This document shows positions 1 through 5,475 of a DNA stretch of 5,475 nt, in pieces. Every line of letters starts with the position of its first letter. Position 1 is the stretch's first letter. The stretch spans positions 1 through 5,475 of the forward strand of contig JAOZQX010000122.1 of NCBI GenBank assembly GCA_029931995.1, given 5' to 3'. Made by a program: the position numbers and the translations under genes. Source of the stretch: Bacteroidales bacterium. GTDB taxonomy: Bacteria > Bacteroidota > Bacteroidia > Bacteroidales > GCA-2711565. Under the pieces are notes generated by a model that saw nothing but the letters and a program-made list of their open reading frames with translations, made no database searches and was not told the DNA's origin.

Positions 1-51
1 ACGCCCGATAGTAAATCTGATAGTTTGTATTATTTTCACCTTTGTTAAATA
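1..51. other. Undecided edge sequence, possibly the end or start of a neighbouring gene
   Basis: This segment is too short to assign, and two readings are possible. On the plus strand, frame 1 is open from the window edge to a TAA at 46-48 and would end in PDSKSDSLYYFHLC. That would be the C-terminus of a gene converging on the flavin reductase gene with a 3-bp gap. On the minus strand, a GTG at 39-37 opens a frame beginning MKIIQTIRFTIGR, 12 bp after the flavin reductase stop, which would be the next gene of an operon. Neither stretch matches a family I recognise. Sequence to the left of the window would decide. Confidence 0.2.
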
Positions 52-561
52 TTATTTTTTGAAGACATGATCAATACGGCCAATATACATTCGATGATAA
101 TCCTCCAAAGGATAAACTTTTGCATCAATTTCCGGAAATATAAAATTAGCTTTTTTTATGTCATCAAAATAAATTTTTGTACTCTCAATAATAATCGATG
201 CTTGTTCAAAAGAAATATTCCCCTTTTCAGTTTCTATAGCTAACAATCCGGTGTTTTTTGCTTTATCTACATCCCGACCAGAGTTTGTACCACAATAACT
301 CAAGGCTTTCTTATATTTCTTATCAAAAAAACTCAAAGTAAATTCAGGATATTTCTCCGAAAACTCATAAGTATATCGCTGAGGGCGGATAAAAGTAAAA
401 ACCACAGGCATGTTCCATAAAAAGCCAATACCACCCCAAGCAGCAGTCATGGTATTATTATGACTTTTATTCCCGGCTGTAATTAACATCCATTCGGAGC
501 CAATCAATCGAGTAACATTTGCATTGAACTCATCAGCAGGAATTTCAGTAAAATTCTTCAT
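52..561 (-). CDS. Flavin reductase-like domain protein (FMN-binding split-barrel)
   Basis: This 169-residue protein fits a single flavin reductase-like domain of the FMN-binding split-barrel fold. Members bind FMN and either pass electrons from NAD(P)H to flavin or act as small flavoproteins (flavoredoxin type). The evidence is the ordered set of family motifs: NTMTAAWGG at residues 36-44 (the flavin-contacting N-T-M-T-A segment), the RPQRYT block at 59-64, SGRDVDK at 94-100, and the C-terminal HRMYIGRI at 156-163, which corresponds to the usual H-x-x-Y-I-G-E-(I/V) strand. The length is complete for the short form common in Bacteroidota. There is no signal peptide, so it should be cytoplasmic. 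The ATG start is followed directly by the expected N-terminal helix. The gene diverges from the hydrolase gene at 639 and probably uses the -7 element at 622-629. The physiological electron acceptor cannot be read from the sequence, because no partner oxygenase or reductase lies alongside. Confidence 0.9.
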   Translation of the reverse strand: MKNFTEIPADEFNANVTRLIGSEWMLITAGNKSHNNTMTAAWGGIGFLWNMPVVFTFIRPQRYTYEFSEKYPEFTLSFFDKKYKKALSYCGTNSGRDVDKAKNTGLLAIETEKGNISFEQASIIIESTKIYFDDIKKANFIFPEIDAKVYPLEDYHRMYIGRIDHVFKK

Positions 562-588
562 TTTATATTTTTAATGTAAAGTTTATTC

Positions 589-619
589 TTTGAATTTTCT
601 TTCAGGCTCGTTACTTTTA
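589..619 (+). promoter_or_regulatory. Bacteroidota-type promoter for the MBL-fold hydrolase gene
   Basis: TTTG at 589-592 is followed after exactly 19 bp by TACTTTTA at 612-619. This differs from the Bacteroidota -7 consensus TAnnTTTG only at the last base. The predicted transcription start is near 623, giving a leader of about 16 nt before the TTG start at 639. The -7 element is the left half of the palindrome at 611-630. Confidence 0.55.
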
Positions 620-630
620 CACAAAAGTAA
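611..630. repeat. Perfect inverted repeat TTACTTTT-ACAC-AAAAGTAA in a divergent promoter region
   Basis: The 8-bp arms (611-618 and 623-630) are exact reverse complements around a 4-bp spacer. Each arm contains most of an outward-facing -7 element: TACTTTTA on the plus strand (612-619) and TACTTTTG on the minus strand (622-629). The palindrome may therefore simply be two back-to-back promoters, or it may also be a binding site for a dimeric regulator that would control both genes. It is too AT-rich, and lies in the wrong place, to be a convincing terminator. Confidence 0.6.
622..629 (-). promoter_or_regulatory. Candidate -7 element for the flavin reductase gene
   Basis: Read on the minus strand this is TACTTTTG, a full match to TAnnTTTG. 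It would place transcription start near 618 and give a leader of about 57 nt before the ATG at 561. No TTTG is found at 16-20 bp upstream, so the -33 half is missing or degenerate, which lowers confidence. Confidence 0.4.
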
Positions 631-638
631 AGAATAAA

Positions 639-1403
639 TTGAAAATAACGTTTCTCGGAACCGGAACTTCTCAGGGAGTCCCTGTAATTGGTTGTAAGTG
701 TAAAACTTGTCAATCGAAAAACAAAAAAAATAAACGATTGCGCTCCTCTGTCCTTATTCAAAATAATGGTACAAACATTGTTATTGATGCCGGTCCTGAC
801 TTCAGGTACCAGATGCTACGGTCAGAAATAAATACGCTGGATGGAATTCTTATCACACACGGCCATAAGGATCATGTTGGCGGATTGGATGACGTACGGG
901 CATTTAACTATCAGCAACAAAAAGCTATGAATGTTTATGCCGGCAAATTTACTTTTCCCGATTTGAAGCGAGAATTTCATTATGCTTTTGAAAAAGACAA
1001 ATATCCGGGCTCACCCAAGATTAATCTTATAGAAATTAACGAAAGTCCATTTAGTATCGATGAGATCAAAATTCAGAGCATTTTAACTCAACATTACAAT
1101 AAACCCGTATTTGGTTATCGAATCGGTAAATTCACCTACATAACAGATACAAATTACATTTCCGACTCAGAGATTGAAAAGATCAAAGGTTCAGAAATTA
1201 TTGTGCTAAACGCCTTGCGTAAAGAAAAACATATTTCACATTTTACACTTAATGAGGCTGTTGAATTGCTCAAGGAATTAAAACCGAAGAAAGCATATTT
1301 AACTCATTTAAGCCATATGATGGGGCCTCATGAAGAAGTTAGCAAGGAGTTACCTGATTTTATTAAGCTGGCTTACGATAATTTGCAATTCGAAATCAAT
1401 TAG
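639..1403 (+). CDS. PhnP-type metallo-beta-lactamase-fold phosphodiesterase-like hydrolase
   Basis: The 254-residue product is a cytoplasmic metal-dependent hydrolase of the PhnP-like branch of the metallo-beta-lactamase superfamily. The dinuclear metal site is intact: H-G-H-K-D-H at residues 74-79, H152, D170 and H223. It also has the PhnP structural zinc site, with C19, C21 and C24 in GCKCKTC and the matching histidine H226, three residues after H223 as in E. coli PhnP. The start is TTG: it gives MKITFLGTGTSQGVP, the conserved first strand and glycine-rich loop of this family, and no ATG lies in frame between the upstream stop (591-593) and it. E. coli PhnP opens 5-phosphoribosyl 1,2-cyclic phosphate in phosphonate breakdown. 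No phn gene is visible here, so the substrate is open (another cyclic phosphodiester is plausible). The 3' end overlaps the convergent solute-binding protein gene by 8 bp. An A8 run at 723-730 lies inside the gene. Confidence 0.9.
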   Translation: MKITFLGTGTSQGVPVIGCKCKTCQSKNKKNKRLRSSVLIQNNGTNIVIDAGPDFRYQMLRSEINTLDGILITHGHKDHVGGLDDVRAFNYQQQKAMNVYAGKFTFPDLKREFHYAFEKDKYPGSPKINLIEINESPFSIDEIKIQSILTQHYNKPVFGYRIGKFTYITDTNYISDSEIEKIKGSEIIVLNALRKEKHISHFTLNEAVELLKELKPKKAYLTHLSHMMGPHEEVSKELPDFIKLAYDNLQFEIN

Positions 1404-1412
1404 TTTTTCGAA
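1389..1412. terminator. Possible bidirectional terminator hairpin over the convergent stop codons
   Basis: TTCGAAA (1389-1395) and TTTCGAA (1406-1412) form a perfect 7-bp inverted repeat with a 10-nt loop. The loop (1396-1405) contains both convergent stop codons, the TAG of the hydrolase gene and the TGA of the solute-binding protein gene. On the plus strand a short T4 run follows at 1417-1420. The stem is AU-rich and neither side has a strong U-tract, so termination function is uncertain. With the genes overlapping there is no intergenic space for a separate terminator. Confidence 0.3.
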
Positions 1413-3027
1413 CTCGTTTTAAATCCAATAAATTTATTGCATTACTACCAAGTCCCTCAATATTTTTTTGAGAAAACCGCAATACCTGATCATAATAAAG
1501 AATTACTACAGGCGCCTCATCCATTATCAATTTATCCATCTCTCGATATAATTGGTATCGTTTTTCAATATCCACCTCCTGCAATGATTGTTCATACATT
1601 TGATCAAACCGGGCATTACTAAAATGGGTGTAATTAGGTCCATCTGGGCAAAAATTGCGAGTATAAAACATCGACAAATAATTTTCCGCATCAGGATAAT
1701 CGGCTATCCATGAAGCACGAAAAAAATTTAGTTTTGCCTGTGCCTTTAGCTCACGCAAAGCGGCAGGAGGATTTACCTCAATAGATATTTCAAAGCCAAT
1801 TTCGTTTAATTGGTGTTGAATATACTTACATAGATCTAAATACTCTGAGTTAGTAACCAGAGTAATTTCAGGTGGGTTTTCGAAACCATAGCCTACCGAT
1901 TCAATTAACTGTCGAGCCTTATCCTGATTATAACTATACCCTCTTCCATTCGCTTCAGAATACGATGGGAGGCCCATTGGAATAATCCCTCCCAAACCCG
2001 GCTCTCCGATATTATTTCGCAAATGTTTCATCATTTTTTCACGATCGAAACCATAATTTATAGCTTGCCGGATTTCTTTAAAACGTAAAGGACTGTTTTT
2101 AAAAATTTCTTTTGAGTCATCAAGCAATATTCCTAAATATTCAGTATTTAAATACGGTTGCGACTCAAGATTGATTTTACCAATATATTTTGATTTGAGT
2201 TTCCCATCTTTTGTTAAAAGTTCATCTTTATAGCTGGCATCAATACCCGACATAAAATCCAATTTACCTTGAATAAACTGCAAAAAAGCTGATTGCTTAT
2301 CAATTAGAAAAGAAATTGAAACAGCATCCAAATAGGGTAATTGATTTCCATTATCAAACTCAAAATAGGATTCATTTCTTCGAAGAACAAGTTTTTTAGA
2401 TTCTTTCCACAACTGGAATTTGAATGGTCCCGTACCAACAGGATTTTTCCTAAAATCGGAACCATATTGTTTAACAGCCTCATGGGGTACAACCGAACAA
2501 TACTTCATAGCTAAGATTCCGAGAAATGGCGTAAACGGTTTCTCCAGTTTAACAATAAAAGTAGAATCGTTGGGAGCCTCAAAAACATAATTTGCATTTT
2601 CATTCTCCACAACATTAAAAACCCATAGCCCCGGCGATGCAAGCTCAGAATCTACAATTCGATTAAAACTATACAAAAAATCGGAAGCAATAACAGGTCG
2701 GCCTTTTCCATCTTCAAAAGATTGATCATCATGAAAAAAAACATCATCTCTCAAAATAAAAGTATATTTCTTTCCATCGGCCGAAATTGACCAGGATTTC
2801 GCAATGCATGGAATCACTTCCAAATTATTATTTAATTGAACCAAGCCATTAAATAGCTGATTACACGCCCAAATATTAGATAAATCTTTTGCAAAGGCAG
2901 GATCTAGTGAACTTATTCCGGCAGCTTCATTATAACGAAATATACTTTTTTCTGATACTAAATTGGGGTCTGAGCTGCAAGAGAATAGTACAATTATGCT
3001 TATTGAAAATATCCATACTTTATTCAT
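1396..3027 (-). CDS. ABC transporter substrate-binding lipoprotein, family 5 (oligopeptide/dipeptide type)
   Basis: The 543-residue product is a periplasmic solute-binding lipoprotein of the SBP_bac_5 (OppA/DppA) family, which captures peptides or other oligomeric solutes for an ABC importer. A lipoprotein signal peptide (residues 1-16) ends in the lipobox LFSC, with the lipidated Cys at 17. Family motifs follow in order: SLDPAFAKD near 40-48, the signature region WSISADGKKYTFILRDDVFF at 79-98, a DG-x-GRPV-x-ASDFLYSF stretch at 106-121, NPVGTGPFKF at 195-204, the REIRQAINYGFDR-like helix around 318-329, and DYPDAENYLSMF at 443-454, where these proteins usually have W-x-x-D-Y-x-x-P/A. Full length is normal for the family. 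No permease or ATPase gene is adjacent, so it is an orphan binding protein here and its ligand is unknown. The residues after the Cys (SSDPN) are not a strong surface-export signal, so anchoring on the periplasmic side is inferred. No in-frame ATG exists upstream before a stop. Confidence 0.93.
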   Translation of the reverse strand: MNKVWIFSISIIVLFSCSSDPNLVSEKSIFRYNEAAGISSLDPAFAKDLSNIWACNQLFNGLVQLNNNLEVIPCIAKSWSISADGKKYTFILRDDVFFHDDQSFEDGKGRPVIASDFLYSFNRIVDSELASPGLWVFNVVENENANYVFEAPNDSTFIVKLEKPFTPFLGILAMKYCSVVPHEAVKQYGSDFRKNPVGTGPFKFQLWKESKKLVLRRNESYFEFDNGNQLPYLDAVSISFLIDKQSAFLQFIQGKLDFMSGIDASYKDELLTKDGKLKSKYIGKINLESQPYLNTEYLGILLDDSKEIFKNSPLRFKEIRQAINYGFDREKMMKHLRNNIGEPGLGGIIPMGLPSYSEANGRGYSYNQDKARQLIESVGYGFENPPEITLVTNSEYLDLCKYIQHQLNEIGFEISIEVNPPAALRELKAQAKLNFFRASWIADYPDAENYLSMFYTRNFCPDGPNYTHFSNARFDQMYEQSLQEVDIEKRYQLYREMDKLIMDEAPVVILYYDQVLRFSQKNIEGLGSNAINLLDLKRVRKTN

Positions 3028-3032
3028 GCATT

Positions 3033-3063
3033 CAAAATTAATGCAATCGCCGAATTATCCAAA
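3033..3063 (-). promoter_or_regulatory. Consensus Bacteroidota promoter for the solute-binding lipoprotein gene
   Basis: Read on the minus strand, TTTG (3063-3060) is followed after exactly 19 bp by TAATTTTG (3040-3033). Both elements match the Bacteroidota primary sigma-factor consensus completely. With the -7 element ending at about -4, transcription would start near 3029, only about 2 nt before the ATG at 3027. This predicts a leaderless or almost leaderless mRNA. Confidence 0.6.
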
Positions 3064-3178
3064 ATCTAAATAGAATTAATAAAATGCTTGTTTAAAAATT
3101 TGCTGTTAAATTTCTGTTAATCAAATTCAGTTTTCTCTCATTTTATTTAACTTGCGCCATATTTTAACATCTACGACT

Positions 3179-3709
3179 ATGATTAAATCAGCATTCAAAA
3201 ACCTATTTCTAATTATCTTTTCAACACTAATCATTTATAGTTGTTCGCAAAAAGCTGACTCGGTTGGCTATATTGTTAAAGATGGGCAAATGGCTCCTAA
3301 TTTTAAGATGCAATTAATTGATGGTCATACCATTACGCTTGAAGAGTTAAGAGGTAAAGTTGTAATGTTGCAATTTACAGCAAGTTGGTGCAGTGTTTGC
3401 CGTAAAGAAATGCCTTTTATTGAAAAAGAAATTTGGCAACTTTATAAGGATAAAGATTTTATTGTGATTGGAATTGATCGTGATGAGCCCCTTGAAACAG
3501 TGAAAAAGTTTGCAGAAAAAATGCAAATTACTTATCCCCTTTCTTTAGATCCAAATGCAGATATTTTTGGCTTATTTGCCTTGAAACAAAGCGGAGTAAC
3601 CCGCAACGTAATTATTAATAAAGAAGGGCAAATTATTTTCAAAACAAGATTATTCGAGAGAGAAGAATTTAATTTAATGAAAGAAGAAATTGAGAAACTT
3701 CTAAAATAA
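3179..3709 (+). CDS. TlpA/ResA-like thioredoxin-fold lipoprotein
   Basis: This 176-residue exported thioredoxin-like protein of the TlpA/AhpC-TSA type probably acts as a periplasmic thiol-disulfide oxidoreductase anchored by lipid. A lipoprotein signal peptide (MIKSAFKN n-region, then a hydrophobic core at about 9-19) ends in the lipobox IYSC with Cys22. The thioredoxin domain covers about 34-176: the G-Q-M-A-P-N-F entry strand at 36-42, LRGKVVMLQFTASW at 57-70, and the redox motif WCSVC at 70-74 (C71, C74). The usual cis-proline ahead of the last core strand is absent: the segment reads SGVTRNVIIN, with Thr141 at the expected position. The ATG at 3179 is chosen because it gives a standard lipoprotein signal; an in-frame TTG at 3152 would only add MRHILTSTT. 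The gene is divergent from the solute-binding protein gene and separated from the next gene by 139 bp. No partner such as DsbD/CcdA or a cytochrome maturation gene is nearby, so the substrate is unknown. Confidence 0.9.
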   Translation: MIKSAFKNLFLIIFSTLIIYSCSQKADSVGYIVKDGQMAPNFKMQLIDGHTITLEELRGKVVMLQFTASWCSVCRKEMPFIEKEIWQLYKDKDFIVIGIDRDEPLETVKKFAEKMQITYPLSLDPNADIFGLFALKQSGVTRNVIINKEGQIIFKTRLFEREEFNLMKEEIEKLLK

Positions 3710-3817
3710 TCTTCATTTTTTAGATATCCAAAAACAAAGAATTGGCTGAATATTACCATTCATTCCCTGAATTGTGCAAGATGTAAATTGGCCTAATAAT
3801 TAGAATAGGTTTTAGCA

Positions 3818-3825
3818 TAATTTTG
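3818..3825 (+). promoter_or_regulatory. -7 promoter element for the DUF5916-type gene
   Basis: TAATTTTG is a complete match to the Bacteroidota -7 consensus TAnnTTTG. It would start transcription near 3829 and give a leader of about 20 nt before the ATG at 3849. No TTTG or TTG lies at the usual 17-23 bp upstream, so the -33 half is weak or absent. The rest of the 3710-3848 gap holds no recognisable RNA or clear GC-rich terminator. Confidence 0.45.
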
Positions 3826-3848
3826 ATTCATAATTTAAATTTAACCAA

Positions 3849-5475
3849 ATGACGATTTCAAGGCGACAAGTCTTGACCCTAACATTTTTCTTAGTAATTT
3901 CCACCAGCTTATTCACTCAAGAAAAAAAAGTATATGAAACCGTGAGAGTTAGTACTCCTCCAAAAATTGATGGAGTCCTGGACGACCCTCAATGGGATAA
4001 GACTCCCATAGCAACCGACTTCACTATTTTTTTTCCAAATAATGGCAAAAAAGCTTATCAAAAAACTGAAGCTAAAATAGTATATACTGATAAGGCTTTG
4101 TTTATAGGGGCTTTTATGCATGAGAAAAGTGAAGAAGGTGTTAGAGTATATTTAACAAATAGGGATGATATGGGAATCAGTGATTATTTCGGAATCCTAA
4201 TTAACCCTTATAACGATGATCAATCATTTGTGCGAATATTTGTAACTTCTGCAGGTATCCAATGGGATCACAATGGATCAATAAATTGGAACATCGTTTA
4301 TAAAACTGCTGTTCAGGTAAGCGACAGCGGTTGGGTAGCTGAAATGGAGATTCCTTATTCTGCCTTGCGTTTCCCAAAAACAAAAAATGAGGATTGGGCG
4401 TTTAATTTCATTCGGGGGCATTCAATACATTCAGGCGAATCATCATGGAATCTTATAAATAATGAAAATCCCAATATTAAAACACAACTTGGTTTATTAC
4501 GCGGGATAAAAAATGTTAAACCCCCAATCCGCCTTTCATTAACCCCCTACCTTTCAACTTATCTGAACCATAGCGGTGAAGAAAACACTTGGACAAGCAA
4601 TTTTAAAGGAGGGCTAGATTTAAAGTATGGAATCAACGAAAGCTTTACCTTGGATATGATGTTAATTCCTGATTTTGGGCAGGTTCAATCGGACGACATG
4701 ATACATAACATGACTCCCTATGAGACTTTTTATGATGAGAAACGTCAATTTTTCACCGAAGGACAAGAACTGTTTGGAAGAGCTAATTTATTTTACTCAA
4801 GAAGAATTGGATCAACACCCCGTAACCGTGGTGATGTGGAGGAATCTTTAGAAGAAAATCAAGAAATTACAGAAAATCCACGAGAGAGTAAATTAATTAA
4901 TGCCAGCAAAATTAGTGGTAAAACCTCAAAAGGATTTAGTGTGGGGATACTAAATGCAATGACTAGCCCTGTAAATGCAATAATTGAGGATGCAATAAGG
5001 GGCGAGCAATCAAAATATCGTACTCAAGCTTTTACAAATTATAATGTGACGGTTTTGGAGCAATCGTTGAAGTATAACTCTTACATAAGCCTAATTAATA
5101 CGAATGTTACTTCCCCCACAGATAACTTTAGTGCGAATGTGATTGGTACTGAGTATAATTTTTACGACAAAAACACTAATTACAATTTATCGGGATGGGC
5201 TTCCTTTAGCAGTGTAAAAGAAAATGCAAACGCTGACAGTGAAACGGGCATCAAATATAGAATTCATATTGGAAAAGAAAATGGAAATTTTAGATGGGGC
5301 ATGGCCAGAAATGTTGAGAGTAATAATTACAATCAAAATGACCTAGGGTATTCACGTAGAAACAATTACATAAACCATGCTATATCTTTGAACTATCACA
5401 TCATTAATCCGGTATGGATTATTAAAAATTGGAGAACAGAGATTTTTGCTGTAAGAAACACGCTTTACAAACCAG
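3849..5475 (+). CDS. DUF5916-type envelope protein with N-terminal CBM9-like domain (3' end cut by window)
   Basis: The frame is open from the ATG at 3849 to the window edge (542 codons, no stop), with an in-frame TAA at 3831-3833 fixing the start. An N-terminal signal peptide (MTISRRQ, then a hydrophobic core to about residue 21, likely cleaved near LFTQ at 21-24) is followed by a CBM9-like/DOMON-type beta-sandwich domain at about 30-210. That domain opens with the typical KIDGVLDDPQW (39-49) and includes SDYFGILINPYND (111-123) and GWVAEMEIPYSALRF (161-175). The DUF5916 part begins at about 225 and carries its hallmark segments: IPDFGQVQSD (273-282), DEKRQFFTEGQELF (296-309) and LFYSRRIGS (314-322). 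Beyond that, alternating polar/hydrophobic strands continue, as expected for an outer-membrane beta-barrel. Family members are usually about 700-850 residues, so perhaps a quarter to a third is missing. The molecular function of the family is not established; a surface role with polysaccharide or another polymer is only a guess from the CBM9-like domain. Confidence 0.88.
   Translation, partial: MTISRRQVLTLTFFLVISTSLFTQEKKVYETVRVSTPPKIDGVLDDPQWDKTPIATDFTIFFPNNGKKAYQKTEAKIVYTDKALFIGAFMHEKSEEGVRVYLTNRDDMGISDYFGILINPYNDDQSFVRIFVTSAGIQWDHNGSINWNIVYKTAVQVSDSGWVAEMEIPYSALRFPKTKNEDWAFNFIRGHSIHSGESSWNLINNENPNIKTQLGLLRGIKNVKPPIRLSLTPYLSTYLNHSGEENTWTSNFKGGLDLKYGINESFTLDMMLIPDFGQVQSDDMIHNMTPYETFYDEKRQFFTEGQELFGRANLFYSRRIGSTPRNRGDVEESLEENQEITENPRESKLINASKISGKTSKGFSVGILNAMTSPVNAIIEDAIRGEQSKYRTQAFTNYNVTVLEQSLKYNSYISLINTNVTSPTDNFSANVIGTEYNFYDKNTNYNLSGWASFSSVKENANADSETGIKYRIHIGKENGNFRWGMARNVESNNYNQNDLGYSRRNNYINHAISLNYHIINPVWIIKNWRTEIFAVRNTLYKP

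Noticed and set aside
723..730. A8 run in the hydrolase gene as a programmed frameshift site.
   Set aside because: The frame continues intact through all conserved motifs and no alternative product is suggested; lysine-rich coding in AT-rich DNA explains it.
558..761. A 67-codon minus-strand frame overlapping the divergent promoter and the start of the hydrolase gene.
   Set aside because: It lies antisense to a well-supported gene, reads through the promoter region and has no recognisable domain.
3087..3114. Possible promoter for the TlpA-like gene: CTTG, 16 bp, TAAATTTC. A further TAACTTG lies at 3148-3154.
   Set aside because: Both -7 matches are imperfect and the spacing or -33 element is poor. 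In such AT-rich DNA this is near chance, so no promoter was annotated for this gene.
3107..3120. CTGTTAA repeated twice (near 3103 and 3114) upstream of the TlpA-like gene.
   Set aside because: A short AT-rich repeat with no palindromic symmetry and no known binding site.
3152..3178. In-frame TTG at 3152 as the start of the TlpA-like gene.
   Set aside because: It adds nine residues (MRHILTSTT) ahead of a standard lipoprotein signal that begins cleanly at the ATG at 3179.
3701..3723. CTAAAA (3701-3706) and TTTTAG (3718-3723) as a terminator after the TlpA-like gene.
   Set aside because: Six pairs with only one G-C pair, and no separate U-tract after the stem; too weak to call.
3740..3802. 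Two copies of AATTGGC (3740-3746 and 3786-3792), each followed by a similar AT-rich stretch, as a possible operator repeat.
   Set aside because: Only seven exact bases are shared, spaced 46 bp apart in AT-rich DNA; not beyond chance without conservation data.

Overview
The window is AT-rich chromosomal DNA that looks like Bacteroidota. The signs are lipoprotein signal peptides with no Shine-Dalgarno sequence ahead of the starts, several matches to the Bacteroidota housekeeping promoter (TTTG, about 19 bp, TAnnTTTG), and protein types common in that phylum (a DUF5916/CBM9-like surface protein and a TlpA-like thioredoxin lipoprotein). A finer placement cannot be made from the sequence alone.

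Layout from left to right. Positions 1-51 are undecided edge sequence. A flavin reductase-family gene (52-561, minus) diverges from a PhnP-type metallo-beta-lactamase-fold hydrolase gene (639-1403, plus, TTG start). The 77 bp between them holds a perfect palindrome carrying two outward-facing -7 elements. The hydrolase gene converges on, and overlaps by 8 bp, a family 5 (oligopeptide/dipeptide type) solute-binding lipoprotein gene (1396-3027, minus). The promoter of that gene matches the consensus exactly and lies so close to the ATG that a leaderless mRNA is predicted. It diverges from a TlpA/ResA-like thioredoxin lipoprotein gene (3179-3709, plus). After a 139-bp gap with a perfect -7 element comes a DUF5916-type protein with an N-terminal CBM9-like domain (3849 to the window end, plus, 3' end missing).

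The genes do not form an obvious operon or pathway: orientations alternate and each gene seems to have its own promoter. What they share is envelope location, since three of the five (solute-binding protein, TlpA-like protein, DUF5916 protein) carry export signals. No RNA gene, mobile element, CRISPR array or long repeat is visible. I see no new multi-gene system here. The observations most worth checking are the palindromic divergent promoter, the predicted leaderless lipoprotein mRNA, and the missing cis-proline in the thioredoxin-like protein.
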